A stretch of 64,000 nt of DNA from NCBI RefSeq assembly GCF_900258515.1, contig NZ_LT984884.1, positions 3,558,077-3,622,076 on the forward strand. Reading direction: 5' to 3'. The stretch comes from Lentibacillus sp. Marseille-P4043. GTDB taxonomy: Bacteria > Bacillota > Bacilli > Bacillales > Amphibacillaceae. Below, piece after piece: positions 53,602 to 63,600 of the stretch; the first letter of the stretch is position 1; every line of letters begins with the position of its first letter. Position numbers and translations under genes: made by a program. The notes beneath the pieces were generated by a model. That model saw nothing but the letters and a program-made list of their open reading frames with translations, ran no database searches and was not told where the DNA came from.

Positions 53602-54792
53602 TCATATAAAAATTCCAGCTACTGTAGCAGATAGGATTGATGCAAGTGTTGCACCGACAAGCAATTTCATGCCAAATCCGGATACTTGTACGGCCTTTTT
53701 ACTATCAATTGCTTGTACCGTTCCGGCGATAATTCCGATTGATGAAAAGTTGGCAAAACTCGTTAAGAATACCGATACAATCCCAACTGTTTTTTCTGAC
53801 ATACCTCCAAGGATATTTTGGAATTCAAGCATGGCAACGAACTCGTTTGTGACAATTTTTGTCCCCATAATCCCACCAGCTTCGATTACTTCACCAGGTG
53901 ATATTCCCATCAAGATACCAATTGGTGCAATGATATATCCGAGGATTTGTTGTAATGTTACACCTGCGAACACGGACTGAATGATCCAGTTTACCAGCTC
54001 GAGTGATGCAATGAACGCAACAAGCATGGCAGCAACAGTCAAGGCAATTTTCCCACCATCAAGTGCACCATTTCCCATTGCTTCAAAAATACTTTTATCC
54101 TGTGATACATCTTTTACATCTACATGATCTTCTGCCTTTGGTACATTGACAGGTGCAATCACAGAGGAAATCATCACTGCACTAAACATGTTCAACGGCA
54201 ATGCGACTAAAACATATTCAGGCGGCAAAATTTGTAGGTATGAGCCTACAATCGAAGCAGAAACAGATCCCATCGCAGAAGCGCTGACAATGTATAAGCG
54301 ATTTTTTTCCAAGTGGTGAAACTGTGTCTTAATTGCAAGCAATGCTTCGGATTGACCGAAAAAGATACTATTTACGGCATTGAAAGATTCCACTTTTGGT
54401 AGACCAGTAAGTTTTGATAAAAATCCGCCAAGATATTTGATGATAAACGGCAAAATTTTTAAATACGTCAATACAGATAAAAGCGTTGAGAAAAAGATAA
54501 TAAGTAATAGCACATTAAAGAAGAAGACGCTGCCACCTTCATTAACGGCAATTCCCCCGACAACGAAGTTAACACCTTCTGTACCGAATTCAATTAATTT
54601 ATTGAAAACAGACGAGATACCATTAATAATTTTTTGTCCGATTTCGGTTGTAAACATGAACCAGGTTATTAAAAATTGTGCAACCAACATAACAACGATG
54701 CCCTTGTAATTGATATTTTTTTTATCATTAGACATCAAAAATGCTAGTCCGAGGACAATAATGATTGCAACAAACCCTAGAAGAATATCCAC
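53602..54792 (-). CDS. nupC: Concentrative nucleoside transporter NupC
   Basis: 396-residue CNT-family permease importing nucleosides with a cation. The segments GQSEALLAIK, SASAMGSVSASIVGSY, and FVAMLEFQNILG, plus LTSFANFSSIGIIAGTVQA near the C-terminus, are characteristic. Length as in B. subtilis NupC (393). It has no partner gene. Confidence 0.92.
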   Translation of the reverse strand: MDILLGFVAIIIVLGLAFLMSNDKKNINYKGIVVMLVAQFLITWFMFTTEIGQKIINGISSVFNKLIEFGTEGVNFVVGGIAVNEGGSVFFFNVLLLIIFFSTLLSVLTYLKILPFIIKYLGGFLSKLTGLPKVESFNAVNSIFFGQSEALLAIKTQFHHLEKNRLYIVSASAMGSVSASIVGSYLQILPPEYVLVALPLNMFSAVMISSVIAPVNVPKAEDHVDVKDVSQDKSIFEAMGNGALDGGKIALTVAAMLVAFIASLELVNWIIQSVFAGVTLQQILGYIIAPIGILMGISPGEVIEAGGIMGTKIVTNEFVAMLEFQNILGGMSEKTVGIVSVFLTSFANFSSIGIIAGTVQAIDSKKAVQVSGFGMKLLVGATLASILSATVAGIFI

Positions 54793-54969
54793 GGATGAAG
54801 CCTCCCTTTTTATTTTTACGACAAGTAATTGTAAATGCTTACAATTTTCGCGAATCCAATAACGATTTTAACAGGTTGTCAGACGTCTTGCAAGGTAATT
54901 ATCGAACCAATTTTTTCTCTTCTATTTATTTGTTCCCAATCTAATAACGTTTTAATAGTGAGAATACAA

Positions 54970-54999
54970 AAAGCCCCAGCAACCGTTTGCCGAGACTTT
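54970..54999 (-). terminator. Terminator of the purine permease gene
   Basis: 13-bp stem with G-U pairs, AAAGTCTCGGCAA / TTGCTGGGGCTTT, then TTTG on the minus strand. Confidence 0.7.
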
Positions 55000-55016
55000 T
55001 GATCATTACTTGTATA

Positions 55017-56309
55017 TTAATGTGCTGGAAAGAAAATCATTTGCAGGACAAATATTACTCCGAATACATATAAAATCCAGTGAACATCTTTCCCTTTTCC
55101 TGTTACCAATTTAAGTAACGGATATGTGATAAAGCCAATTGAAATCCCAGTTGCAATACTTGACGTTAACGGCATAGTTAAAATAATCGCGAAGGCTGGG
55201 AAGGCATCATCAAATGTTTTCCAATCGATACGTGCAAGCCCCTCCATCATGAAGCAGCCAACTATAATCAATACCGGTGCGGTAATCGCTGGTAAGTCTG
55301 AGATCGCGCCAATAATTGGTGTGAAGAAAATAGAAATAATAAATAAGATTGCTACGACAACAGATGTTAATCCGGTTCTCCCACCAGCGGCTACACCAGA
55401 TGTTGATTCTACATATGCAGTTGAAGGACTCGTCCCAAACAAAGAACCGACTGTTGTAGCCGTTGCATCAGCCATAAGTGCTGATTTTGCACGAGGTAGC
55501 TTACCATTTTTCATATACCCTGCCTGCTCGGCAACGCCAATTAATGTACCTGTTGTATCAAAAATCGTCACCAATAAAAAGGCAAACACAACCGTGTAAA
55601 GACCATTACTGAATACACCAGTTATGTCCATGTCAAAAAACACCGGGGTTGGTGGTGCCGAAGTAAATCCATCAAACTCTAATTGTCCGGTAAAAAAACC
55701 AATCACGCCAGTTATGATCATTCCAATAAACAATGCACCTTTCACATTCCACACCATCAAAATTAATGTAATAAACAAACCGACAATCGTCAATAACGTT
55801 ACCGGTGCATGTAAATCACCAATGCCAACCATATTCACATCATTTGGAACAACAATTCCAGACATCTTTAAGCCTAAAAATGCAATAAACAAACCAATTC
55901 CAGACGTTATACCGAATTTTAAAGATGCAGGAATTGCTTCAATCAATGTTTCCCGCAACGTTGTAAAACTTAATAACATAAAGATAATACCTGCCAAAAA
56001 TACAGTTCCAAAAACCGTTTGATAAGACAATCCTTGCATACCGACTACACTGGCAAAATAGGCATTTAATCCCATTCCTGGTGCAATTGCAATCGGATAA
56101 TTAGCAAATAAGGCCATACACAATGTACCAACAACTGCTGAGATGATTGTTGCCATAAACACTTGATCAAATGGAACCCCTGCTGCAGAAAGAATTGCCG
56201 GATTGACAATAATAATATAAACCATCGTCAGAAAAGTAGTTACCCCACCTACTATTTCTGTTCGGATATTTGTATTGTTTTGTTTTAACTTAAATAGTTT
56301 TTCCATCAT
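55017..56309 (-). CDS. Purine permease, AzgA family (PbuG/PbuO-like)
   Basis: 430-residue permease with about 12-14 membrane segments, NCS2/AzgA type. The diagnostic stretches are EIVGGVTTFLTMVYIIIVNP (17-36), GMGLNAYFAS, TIFDTTGTL and FGTSPSTAYVES. Members move guanine, hypoxanthine and adenine; PbuG and PbuO cannot be separated on sequence alone. Unlike B. subtilis pbuG, no purine riboswitch is present in the leader, but degenerate PurR boxes are. Confidence 0.9.
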   Translation of the reverse strand: MMEKLFKLKQNNTNIRTEIVGGVTTFLTMVYIIIVNPAILSAAGVPFDQVFMATIISAVVGTLCMALFANYPIAIAPGMGLNAYFASVVGMQGLSYQTVFGTVFLAGIIFMLLSFTTLRETLIEAIPASLKFGITSGIGLFIAFLGLKMSGIVVPNDVNMVGIGDLHAPVTLLTIVGLFITLILMVWNVKGALFIGMIITGVIGFFTGQLEFDGFTSAPPTPVFFDMDITGVFSNGLYTVVFAFLLVTIFDTTGTLIGVAEQAGYMKNGKLPRAKSALMADATATTVGSLFGTSPSTAYVESTSGVAAGGRTGLTSVVVAILFIISIFFTPIIGAISDLPAITAPVLIIVGCFMMEGLARIDWKTFDDAFPAFAIILTMPLTSSIATGISIGFITYPLLKLVTGKGKDVHWILYVFGVIFVLQMIFFPAH

Positions 56310-56348
56310 ACCACCTTGCTTTCCGAATAATATTAATCAACATTTAAT

Positions 56349-56377
56349 ATAATATTCGTTTTTAGTTTGTTTTGCAA
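56349..56377 (-). promoter_or_regulatory. Promoter of the purine permease, with PurR-like boxes
   Basis: Minus strand TTGCAA, 17-bp spacer, TATTAT. Two inverted PurBox-like sites (AAAAACGAATATT near 56363-56351 and, opposed, CTTTCCGAATAAT at 56319-56331) flank the start region; each has two mismatches to AWWWCCGAACWWT, and the spacing is 19 rather than 16-17. Confidence 0.4.
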
Positions 56378-56565
56378 TAGAATGCCGGAATTTTTATAGT
56401 AAATTCCTGTTTTCCATGGAACACATATGATTAAATCGCCATTTTTACTAGAAGATAATTTGATGTTAAGAAGTGTGCCTTTAGGAAAAATTGAAATTTA
56501 CCTTCGTGACAAATTTTGCGAACATGCTATAATTAAATAAATCTCAAAAAAGGAGGTGCAAATAA

Positions 56566-57201
56566 ATGAACGGAGACTTAAAAATAGTATTGACCGAAAT
56601 CAATAAATTAAATAAAAGATTTGATGTTCTTGAGGGGAGATTTGATACGTTTGAAGAAAGGTTTAATACGCTTGGGGGAAGATTTGATACGCTAGAAAGC
56701 AATTTTAATTCATTCAAGGACACGGTAAAGAGCGAATTCGACAAGGTTCATAACGAATTTGGTAATGTTTATAATAAATTCGATAATATTCATGAAGAAT
56801 TTGATAATGTTTATAATAAATTCGATAATATTCATGAAGAATTTGATAATGTTTATAATAAATTCGATAATATTCATGAAGAATTTGGTAGTGTTTATAA
56901 TAAATTCGATAATATTCATGAAGAATTTGACAAGGTTCATAAAGAAATCAAAGATCATTATGAATTCAGTGAAATGAATCATAAATTTATTAAAACAAAT
57001 TATGAAATGGCCTTCAAAAATATAAAGTCAGTACACGATGATATCCAATCAATTAAAGAGCAGACAGTAAAAAATACAGAAATTAAACCTAAGGTAGAAA
57101 CCCTCAAAGAAACAGTTTCTGAAATGCAAGCGGATATAAAGTTATTATTAACAAAAGCGGAAGCGCCCGTTAAGCGACGTACGGACTGGACTGAGCCGTA
57201 G
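56566..57201 (+). CDS. Coiled-coil protein with 14-residue tandem repeats
   Basis: 211-residue hydrophilic protein predicted to be almost all coiled coil. The N-terminus has 'RFD-x-LEGRF' repeats. Residues about 64-119 hold four copies of a 14-residue repeat (FDNVYNKFDNIHEE), coded by near-identical 42-bp DNA. The last 14 residues (VKRRTDWTEP) are encoded by GC-rich sequence that reads on into the non-coding spacer and differs in composition from the rest. There is no signal peptide or enzyme motif. The start is ATG 56566 with AAAGGAGG. Function unknown. Confidence 0.75.
   Translation: MNGDLKIVLTEINKLNKRFDVLEGRFDTFEERFNTLGGRFDTLESNFNSFKDTVKSEFDKVHNEFGNVYNKFDNIHEEFDNVYNKFDNIHEEFDNVYNKFDNIHEEFGSVYNKFDNIHEEFDKVHKEIKDHYEFSEMNHKFIKTNYEMAFKNIKSVHDDIQSIKEQTVKNTEIKPKVETLKETVSEMQADIKLLLTKAEAPVKRRTDWTEP
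56755..56922 (+). repeat. Four 42-bp direct repeats
   Basis: Units at 56755, 56797, 56839 and 56881, differing at few bases. 42 bp is 14 codons, so the repeat can change copy number without a frameshift. Confidence 0.9.
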
Positions 57202-57425
57202 GAGATAAAGGAAACACGGTGAGAGTAAGCGAACCGATGTTGACTTATCGTACGGAGGTGAGGGAAGTCTCGCTAACGCTTTAGTGCTGGAGCTGGACGT
57301 GGCTCATCATGTCCAAGCACAAAATAGAACCCCAATTTTATACACCTTGTCTCCTAAAAAAAGTTGCATCTAAGTAACATCCTTCCATAAGTCCACGTAA
57401 AACCAGCCAGAAATTATCCCAAAAT
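57202..57425. other. GC-rich spacer, possible repeat element
   Basis: Sequence such as CGGAGGTGAGGGAAGTCTCG and GCGCTGGAGCTGGACGTGG-like segments has no coding capacity and a composition unlike the AT-rich neighbours. It may be an intergenic repeat; I cannot verify this. Confidence 0.35.
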
Positions 57426-57465
57426 AAAAAGCCTTGCCATGATCGATTTCCATCAAGGCAAGGCT
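57426..57465 (-). terminator. Terminator of odhAB
   Basis: AGCCTTGCC / GGCAAGGCT stem next to the odhB stop codon, followed by TTTTTATTTT on the minus strand. Confidence 0.8.
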
Positions 57466-57479
57466 AATATATTTTTTCA

Positions 57480-58754
57480 TTATCCTTCTAACAATAAATC
57501 ATATGGATCTTCTAGCAATTGTTTAATACGTACTAAGAATTGAACCGCTTCTTTTCCGTCAACAATACGGTGGTCATATGATACTGCTAGATACATCATT
57601 GGGCGAACTTCAATTGTATCATCCGGCATTACCATTGGGCGCTTAACAATGTTATGCATACCAAGGATACCGACTTGTGGTGCGTTTAAGATAGGTGTAG
57701 ACATCATGGATCCAAATGTACCACCATTTGTAATTGTGAACGTACCGCCTTGAAGATCTTTCAATGCCAGCTCTTTATTCTGTGCTTTTTGACCTAAGTT
57801 GCCAATTTCACGCTCGATGCCAGCAAAGTCTAAGCGGTCTGCATCACGAACAACTGGTACGACTAATCCATCATCCGTTGAAACAGCAATTCCAATGTCA
57901 TAGAATTTTTTCACGACAAGTTCATTGCCTTGAATTTCAGCATTTAATAATGGAAATTCTTTTAGAGCGCCAACTACTGCTTTTGTAAAGAATGACATGA
58001 ATCCAAGCTTTACATCATGTTTCTTAATGAAATTTTCTTTACGTTGACTACGTAGATTCATAACAGCTGTCATGTCTACTTCATTAAACGTTGTTAACAT
58101 TGCTGATTCTTGTTGTACATTAACAAGATTTTTCGCGATTGTTTGGCGACGACGAGTCATTTTTACGCGCTCAACAGGCTTGTCGAATTCAGTTTTCTCG
58201 GAGTTCTTTGGTGCTTCTTTTTTAGCCTGTTTTGTTTGTTTTTGGTCGTTACCACCTTTTGCTGCAGCTTCTACATCTTCTGGGCGTACACGTCCTAATG
58301 GGTCGCGCGTGCTAACTTGACTTAGATCAATGTTTAATTCACGTGCGCGTTTTCTAGCTGCAGGAGAAGCGATAACATCCGTTTTATTGTCTTCTTTTGG
58401 TGCTTCTTGTGGTTCTTCTTTCGCTGCTTCTTTTTTCGGTTCCTCTTTTGGTGCTTCTTTTTCTTCTGCTTTTGGCTCTTCTTTTTCAGCTGATGCTGAT
58501 GCATCGCCGCCAGCTTCCCCATTCTCGTCTAGTTTTGCGATGACATCGCCAACTTCAACGTCAGTATCTTCTTCAGCGACAATCTCAACAAGAACACCAG
58601 CATAATCAGAGTTTACCTCAACGTTTACTTTGTCTGTTTCCAGTTCAACGACAGGGTCACCTTTTTCGATTTTGTCACCTTTTTTTACTAACCATTCAGC
58701 GATAGTACCTTCTGTGATTGATTCAGCAAGTTCTGGAATCTTTATTTCTTTCAC
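57480..58754 (-). CDS. odhB: 2-oxoglutarate dehydrogenase E2, dihydrolipoyl succinyltransferase
   Basis: 424-residue E2 enzyme. The lipoyl domain is at 1-80 with the lipoylated Lys42 in ETDKVNV; an Ala/Glu/Lys-rich linker covers about 80-125. The E3-binding domain is at 128-162 ([17 protein letters not shown]), and the catalytic domain includes [11 protein letters not shown] near the C-terminus (His-Asp). Transfers succinyl groups to CoA in the TCA cycle. It is 14 bases downstream of odhA. Confidence 0.95.
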   Translation of the reverse strand: MKEIKIPELAESITEGTIAEWLVKKGDKIEKGDPVVELETDKVNVEVNSDYAGVLVEIVAEEDTDVEVGDVIAKLDENGEAGGDASASAEKEEPKAEEKEAPKEEPKKEAAKEEPQEAPKEDNKTDVIASPAARKRARELNIDLSQVSTRDPLGRVRPEDVEAAAKGGNDQKQTKQAKKEAPKNSEKTEFDKPVERVKMTRRRQTIAKNLVNVQQESAMLTTFNEVDMTAVMNLRSQRKENFIKKHDVKLGFMSFFTKAVVGALKEFPLLNAEIQGNELVVKKFYDIGIAVSTDDGLVVPVVRDADRLDFAGIEREIGNLGQKAQNKELALKDLQGGTFTITNGGTFGSMMSTPILNAPQVGILGMHNIVKRPMVMPDDTIEVRPMMYLAVSYDHRIVDGKEAVQFLVRIKQLLEDPYDLLLEG

Positions 58755-58768
58755 TGGAATCTCCTCCT

Positions 58769-61606
58769 TTATTCGTTTATTGCTTCACGGATGATTTGAT
58801 TTTGTTCTGTTTTATGCACATTCGGCTCACCAACTGCAGGGGCTGAACGATTAGGACGACCAATATAACGAAGTGTTTGACCTTCTTTTAACAAATCACG
58901 TAAATAATCATCAACAAAGTTCCATGCTCCCATATTTTTCGGCTCTTCTTGAACCCAAACAATTTCCTCAAGATTTGGCAAGTCTTTAAGTTCTTTTGCC
59001 AGTTGATCCTTAGGGAATGGATAAATTTGTTCCAGTCTTAATGCACGTAACCAGTCAAGGTTTTCTTCTGATTTATCGATTGCCTCTTCTATATCAACCA
59101 TTACTTTTCCGCTTCCAATTAGTAAACGTTTTGCATTCTTTTTGCTTACTTTTAGGTTCGGTTGTGAACGTAATGGTAAGAATTTTCCTTCTGTAAATTC
59201 TTTTGCCTCTGATGCTACGCGTTGATTACGTAACAAGCTTTTTGGTGTCATTAACACAAGTGGTCTAGCTTCCTCACGTCCACGCATTGCTGCTTGACGG
59301 CGCAGCAAATGGAAGAATTGTGCAGATGACGTTACATTTGCTACAATCCAGTTATTTTCTGCAGCCAATTGTAAATAACGTTCCAGTCTTGCACTCGAGT
59401 GCTCTGGACCTTGGCCTTCATAGCCATGAGGTAATAGCATAACCATATTTGATTTCTCGCCCCATTTAGCTCGGGCAGCAGCAATAAACTGGTCAAAAAT
59501 TACCTGTGCAGCATTAGCAAAGTCACCAAATTGTGCTTCCCATATAACTAATGTGTTTGGTGATTGTACACTATACCCGTATTCATATCCTAATACACCT
59601 GCTTCAGAAAGTGGGCTGTTACGAATATCAAAAGAAGCATCAGCCTCATCTAATCCATGCATTAGGCAATAAGAATCACGTGTTTTTACATCATGTAATA
59701 CAACATGACGGTGTGCAAATGTTCCACGCTCTGAATCCTGACCAGTTAAGCGAATTGGAATACCATCTTGTAAAATGGAGGCATATGTCAACGCCTCTCC
59801 AGCACCCCAGTCGGCTTTGTTACCTTCTTCTAAAACATTTTCACGACGTTTCAAGATTTTTTCCAGCTTTTTAAATCCAGTGAATCCTTCTGGCCGTTTT
59901 AACAATCCTTTGTTTAATGTTTTTAATTGATCTAAAGGTACAGCTGTTTCAAATTGATCAATGTTATTTGTTAATGCTTTTGGCATCCCTTTTGCCTCAG
60001 CCTCGCCAGTATCATTTTCCTTCATACTGTCGTAAATATCACGTAAGCCTTTTTCGACTTGCTCGGTAATTTTCGTAAGGCCGTCCTCTTCAATGACACC
60101 TTTTTCCTTTAATACATCAGCGAAAACATGTGCTGCTGTTGGATGGTTATCAATGTCCTGATATAACTGTGGTTGTGTTGTTCTTGGTTCATCCATTTCA
60201 TTATGACCATAACGACGGTAACCAACTAAATCGATTAAGAAATCTTTATGGAACGTTTTACGATATTCATACGCTAGATTCATTGCTGAAACACATGCAA
60301 TTGGGTCATCCGCATTAACGTGAATGATTGGAATTTCAAACCCTTTCGCTAAATCACTAGCATATCGTGTGGAACGACCATCTTTTTGATCTGTTGTATA
60401 TCCAACAAGGTTGTTTGCTATTAAATGAAGTGTTCCACCCGTTTGATAACCAGGTAATCCACTTAAGTTTAATGATTCAGAAACAACACCTTCACCAATA
60501 AATGCAGCATCGCCATGAATCAAAACACTAAACGCTTTGTTTATATCTTGTTCTGGATAGCCTTTTTCCGAACGATTATCTTGTGCTGCTCGAGTAAAAC
60601 CTTGGACAACTGGATTAACAAACTCCAAATGTGATGGATTGTGTGCAAGCGTAATATGTGTAGACGCTTCATCGCTATCCTTGACTTCTGTTGATGCCCC
60701 AAAGTGATACTTCACATCCCCAGTCCAACCATAATTAATTCCCGTTGAACCTTCTGATGGTATTAATTCTTTATCCGGTGAATGGTGAAATTCAGAAAAG
60801 ATTTTATCGTATGGTTTTCCAAGAATATGTGACAATACACTCAACCTGCCGCGATGAGCCATTCCCATCATAATATGTTCAATTTTTTCAGCTGTAGCAT
60901 GTTTCACAATTTGGTCCAACATTGGAACCATTACTTCTAAGCCTTCAATTGAAAAACGTTTCTGTCCGACAAATGTTTTTTGTAAAAATCCTTCAAAACC
61001 TTCTACATGGGCAAGACGTTCCAGTAATTGTTTCTTTTCTTCGTCAGTTAATGATAAATAAACATTTCCTGATTCAATTCGCTCTAGCAACCATTTACGT
61101 TCATCATCATTGTTCACATGATCATATTCAAACGTAATTGTTCCAGAGTAATATTTTTTCAATTGTTCAATCACATCATACCCGTTATCCACACCATTTG
61201 GCGCTTCTTCCCACAGCCATGATGCAGGGATACTTTTCAAATCTTCAGTTGTTAATCCATATGATTTTGGATCAACGAGTTCTGATTTACGGTTTTTATC
61301 TCGTCCAACTGGATAAATATCAGCTTCCAAATGCCCATAACGACGAATAGCCTCAACAAGTTTCATCGCTGAGGTTAGTTTTTTTACATCATTTATAGAA
61401 GTTGATGGTGCCACTGACTCCATTGCTGCACCATTAGTTTGGTGCTTCCAGTTGGGGGCTCCATATTGATCAAAAAGTTCTTTTAAAGATGAATCAATTG
61501 CATCTGGATCCTCTTTGTATAAGTCATATTGTTCTTCAATATACCCCATGTTAGGACCATAAAATTCTTCCCAGAAGCTAACACTCGATTCTTCATTCTG
61601 TGCCAC
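58769..61606 (-). CDS. odhA: 2-oxoglutarate dehydrogenase E1
   Basis: 945-residue thiamine-diphosphate-dependent enzyme. The N-terminal motif [24 protein letters not shown] is OdhA-like. The ThDP-binding domain has [12 protein letters not shown] and [32 protein letters not shown] and [12 protein letters not shown] mark further E1 conserved segments. C-terminal [13 protein letters not shown] and [15 protein letters not shown] complete the active site. It has a promoter at 61704-61732 and a long leader. Confidence 0.96.
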   Translation of the reverse strand: MAQNEESSVSFWEEFYGPNMGYIEEQYDLYKEDPDAIDSSLKELFDQYGAPNWKHQTNGAAMESVAPSTSINDVKKLTSAMKLVEAIRRYGHLEADIYPVGRDKNRKSELVDPKSYGLTTEDLKSIPASWLWEEAPNGVDNGYDVIEQLKKYYSGTITFEYDHVNNDDERKWLLERIESGNVYLSLTDEEKKQLLERLAHVEGFEGFLQKTFVGQKRFSIEGLEVMVPMLDQIVKHATAEKIEHIMMGMAHRGRLSVLSHILGKPYDKIFSEFHHSPDKELIPSEGSTGINYGWTGDVKYHFGASTEVKDSDEASTHITLAHNPSHLEFVNPVVQGFTRAAQDNRSEKGYPEQDINKAFSVLIHGDAAFIGEGVVSESLNLSGLPGYQTGGTLHLIANNLVGYTTDQKDGRSTRYASDLAKGFEIPIIHVNADDPIACVSAMNLAYEYRKTFHKDFLIDLVGYRRYGHNEMDEPRTTQPQLYQDIDNHPTAAHVFADVLKEKGVIEEDGLTKITEQVEKGLRDIYDSMKENDTGEAEAKGMPKALTNNIDQFETAVPLDQLKTLNKGLLKRPEGFTGFKKLEKILKRRENVLEEGNKADWGAGEALTYASILQDGIPIRLTGQDSERGTFAHRHVVLHDVKTRDSYCLMHGLDEADASFDIRNSPLSEAGVLGYEYGYSVQSPNTLVIWEAQFGDFANAAQVIFDQFIAAARAKWGEKSNMVMLLPHGYEGQGPEHSSARLERYLQLAAENNWIVANVTSSAQFFHLLRRQAAMRGREEARPLVLMTPKSLLRNQRVASEAKEFTEGKFLPLRSQPNLKVSKKNAKRLLIGSGKVMVDIEEAIDKSEENLDWLRALRLEQIYPFPKDQLAKELKDLPNLEEIVWVQEEPKNMGAWNFVDDYLRDLLKEGQTLRYIGRPNRSAPAVGEPNVHKTEQNQIIREAINE

Positions 61607-61703
61607 GTCTTATACCCCCATTAGCAGTTAACTTTCTCCGTTTTTATAACGGTAGTTTCACATTCCGTATCCATTATAGAACTGACGAATGACTTCATCA
61701 ACT

Positions 61704-61732
61704 AATATACCCTATTTTATAACGATAAACAA
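61704..61732 (-). promoter_or_regulatory. Promoter of odhAB
   Basis: On the minus strand TTGTTT, 17-bp spacer, TATATT, about 100 bases before the odhA start codon. Confidence 0.6.
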
Positions 61733-61909
61733 CATAATAAGTGCCCTTTTTGACAGGAAAAGAGCTAGGTTTTTGAATTCGTAAAATACAGAAAATACGC
61801 ACCCTTATTTTAGCAGAGAAGGGGGTGTGAAAATTAACTTTAAATGGGAGGTTTTCACAATCTGCTGCACTTGACAATGTGACGCCTTTTCAACTTTATT
61901 AACTTATAG

Positions 61910-61938
61910 TTCACATTCGGATTTTTTTTCGGTATAAT
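61910..61938 (+). promoter_or_regulatory. Promoter of the 32-residue membrane peptide
   Basis: TTCACA at 61910-61915, 17-bp spacer, TATAAT at 61933-61938. Confidence 0.75.
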
Positions 61939-61994
61939 GAGGACATACTAAATGATATATTCTTGTTACATAGCTATAAAAGGAGGCAACACAC

Positions 61995-62093
61995 ATGAAA
62001 ATGGCATTATTAATGGGTGTTATCGTTACATTCATCGTATCTTTCTTCACATCCGGTTACGAAGCAAAACCAGGAAAACCAACGAAACAATAA
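61995..62093 (+). CDS. 32-residue single-pass membrane peptide
   Basis: MKMALLMGVIVTFIVSFF forms a membrane helix, followed by a short tail TSGYEAKPGKPTKQ. It has a perfect AAGGAGG ribosome site (61979-61986 region), a good sigma-A promoter and its own terminator, so I consider it a real gene despite its length. Function is unknown; the tail is basic and probably cytoplasmic or extracellular depending on orientation. Confidence 0.7.
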   Translation: MKMALLMGVIVTFIVSFFTSGYEAKPGKPTKQ

Positions 62094-62101
62094 ATTTAAA
62101 A

Positions 62102-62139
62102 GAAGTTGCTCCGCCTTTAAGTTAAACGGAGCAACTTTT
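62102..62139. terminator. Convergent terminator
   Basis: AGTTGCTCCG / CGGAGCAACT stem followed by TTTTTATTTT, between the miniprotein and trmL. Confidence 0.85.
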
Positions 62140-62612
62140 TATTTTAGATTGGCAAATCCTTGCTGTCTTAATGCTTCATACACAATAATTGCTGCTGTAT
62201 TGGATAAATTCAGCGATCTTACCTTATCTGTCATATGAATGCGTAAACACCTATCTTCTTTTCCTTCTAACAAACTTTTCGGAATCCCATTCGTTTCCCT
62301 GCCAAACACAAAGAATAATTCCTCTTCCGTATTGCTATAATCATAATCCGTGTAATACTTGGTTCCAAAGTTTTCTATATAGTAGAAATTACCATTCGGA
62401 TATGTTGCGTATAATTCTTCAATTGAATCGTATTCCCGAATGTCAACATGCTTCCAATAATCGAGCCCTGCCCGACGTACCATTTTATCATCAGTAGAGA
62501 ACCCTAGTGGATGAATCAAATGAAGCGTCGCACCTGTAGCTAAGCATGTTCGTGCAATATTTCCCGTATTTGCCGGAATTTCTGGTTGATATAAAACAAC
62601 ATGTAAACTCAC
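62139..62612 (-). CDS. trmL: tRNA (cytidine(34)-2'-O)-methyltransferase TrmL
   Basis: 157-residue SPOUT-class methyltransferase that 2'-O-methylates position 34 of leucine tRNAs. The trefoil-knot motifs are PEIPANTGNIARTC (10-23), FVFGRETNGIPKSLL (about 100-114) and RSLNLSNTAAIIVYEAL near the C-terminus. Length as for B. subtilis CspR/TrmL. Single gene next to the 32-residue peptide. Confidence 0.95.
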   Translation of the reverse strand: MSLHVVLYQPEIPANTGNIARTCLATGATLHLIHPLGFSTDDKMVRRAGLDYWKHVDIREYDSIEELYATYPNGNFYYIENFGTKYYTDYDYSNTEEELFFVFGRETNGIPKSLLEGKEDRCLRIHMTDKVRSLNLSNTAAIIVYEALRQQGFANLK

Positions 62613-62656
62613 CTATCATTCTCCTTACCTAGTTAAATACGAAGATTATTATACCA

Positions 62657-63511
62657 CTACTCGCCAATTCGAAAAAATTTATAGTTTATCTTCGGTGTCC
62701 ATGCGGTCGAATCCTCGTATGACCAATAGCGATTGCGGCTGTTGGATGTATGTGCATTGACAAGTGGCATTCCATTGGCATCCTTAGCGACAACAATCGT
62801 ATTATGATTCCATCTACCATCTCCCTCAAAATCATAGCAAATCACGTCACCTGGCATAAGTTCATCTGCTGTTTGCAATTCCTTTCCTTTTAAACCTTGT
62901 GTTGAACCACTTAAATACCAACGCAAGGAATGTGCTACCGACCAGCTATAACTCCAATTATCATTTCCGTTTTGATACCACCAACCACGTCCCCGATCAG
63001 GCGCCCCCCACATTGGAGCCCCACCTGCATAAAGACATTGAGACACATAATTCGTACAATCAACATTAAACGTACGATAGGCAGGATTATAACTGTTCCA
63101 CCAACGCTCCGCATACTTTACCACAGCAAGTCTGTCATATGAAAACCGGTATTCCTCCAAATTCCGCTCGTCTTCTGTTGGCATTGAAACACTTTTTTCA
63201 GCTGATTCCGGCTGCCGTTCCATCTGCAAATGTTCGATTTCATAATCGTGGTTTAAACGAAATTGGAGCGGTAGTACTTGCTCCTCTCGATAAAAGAAAT
63301 CATCTTGTTTCATTAAAAAGGATAAATGGAGTAAATACTGATAAGTCGATCTGTGATCATAACGCAATTTTTGGAAAATATGCCCTTTCCCCTGAATCCT
63401 GCTTATCTCTACACCACGTTCCTTACATAATAATTTCTTTTGTTCCCACCACTTCTCGTTATTCCGATCTGATTGAAGAAAATCCAGCCACCACTCTGCC
63501 AATTTTTCCAT
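62657..63511 (-). CDS. Amidase-domain (amidase_6) protein
   Basis: 284-residue protein. The C-terminal 160 residues are the amidase_6 (putative NlpC-like cysteine amidase) domain: Cys152 in FNVDCTNYVSQCL, then GDVICYDFEGDGRWNHNTIVVA with the catalytic His and HTSNSRNRYWSY. The N-terminal 125 residues are hydrophilic and helical. No signal peptide is seen, as for other sporulation-linked family members (YhbB-like). A cell-wall peptide substrate is likely but unproven. A 20-bp array begins 90 bases upstream. Confidence 0.8.
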   Translation of the reverse strand: MEKLAEWWLDFLQSDRNNEKWWEQKKLLCKERGVEISRIQGKGHIFQKLRYDHRSTYQYLLHLSFLMKQDDFFYREEQVLPLQFRLNHDYEIEHLQMERQPESAEKSVSMPTEDERNLEEYRFSYDRLAVVKYAERWWNSYNPAYRTFNVDCTNYVSQCLYAGGAPMWGAPDRGRGWWYQNGNDNWSYSWSVAHSLRWYLSGSTQGLKGKELQTADELMPGDVICYDFEGDGRWNHNTIVVAKDANGMPLVNAHTSNSRNRYWSYEDSTAWTPKINYKFFRIGE

Positions 63512-63600
63512 AAAAAATCCCCTCCATTACATTTATATGGAAAGGAGGCTTGTCCAAATTATAAATTTTCTGTGCGGTGGGATGAATTTGGATTTGGGAC

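Noticed and set aside
56310-56565. Purine riboswitch before the AzgA-family permease
   Set aside because: The conserved riboswitch core sequences are absent on the minus strand.
56710-56982. Minus-strand frame of 90 codons opposite the coiled-coil gene
   Set aside because: Antisense of the 42-bp repeats; no start site support.
58330-58605. Plus-strand frames opposite the Ala/Glu/Lys-rich linker of OdhB
   Set aside because: Shadow of low-complexity linker coding sequence.
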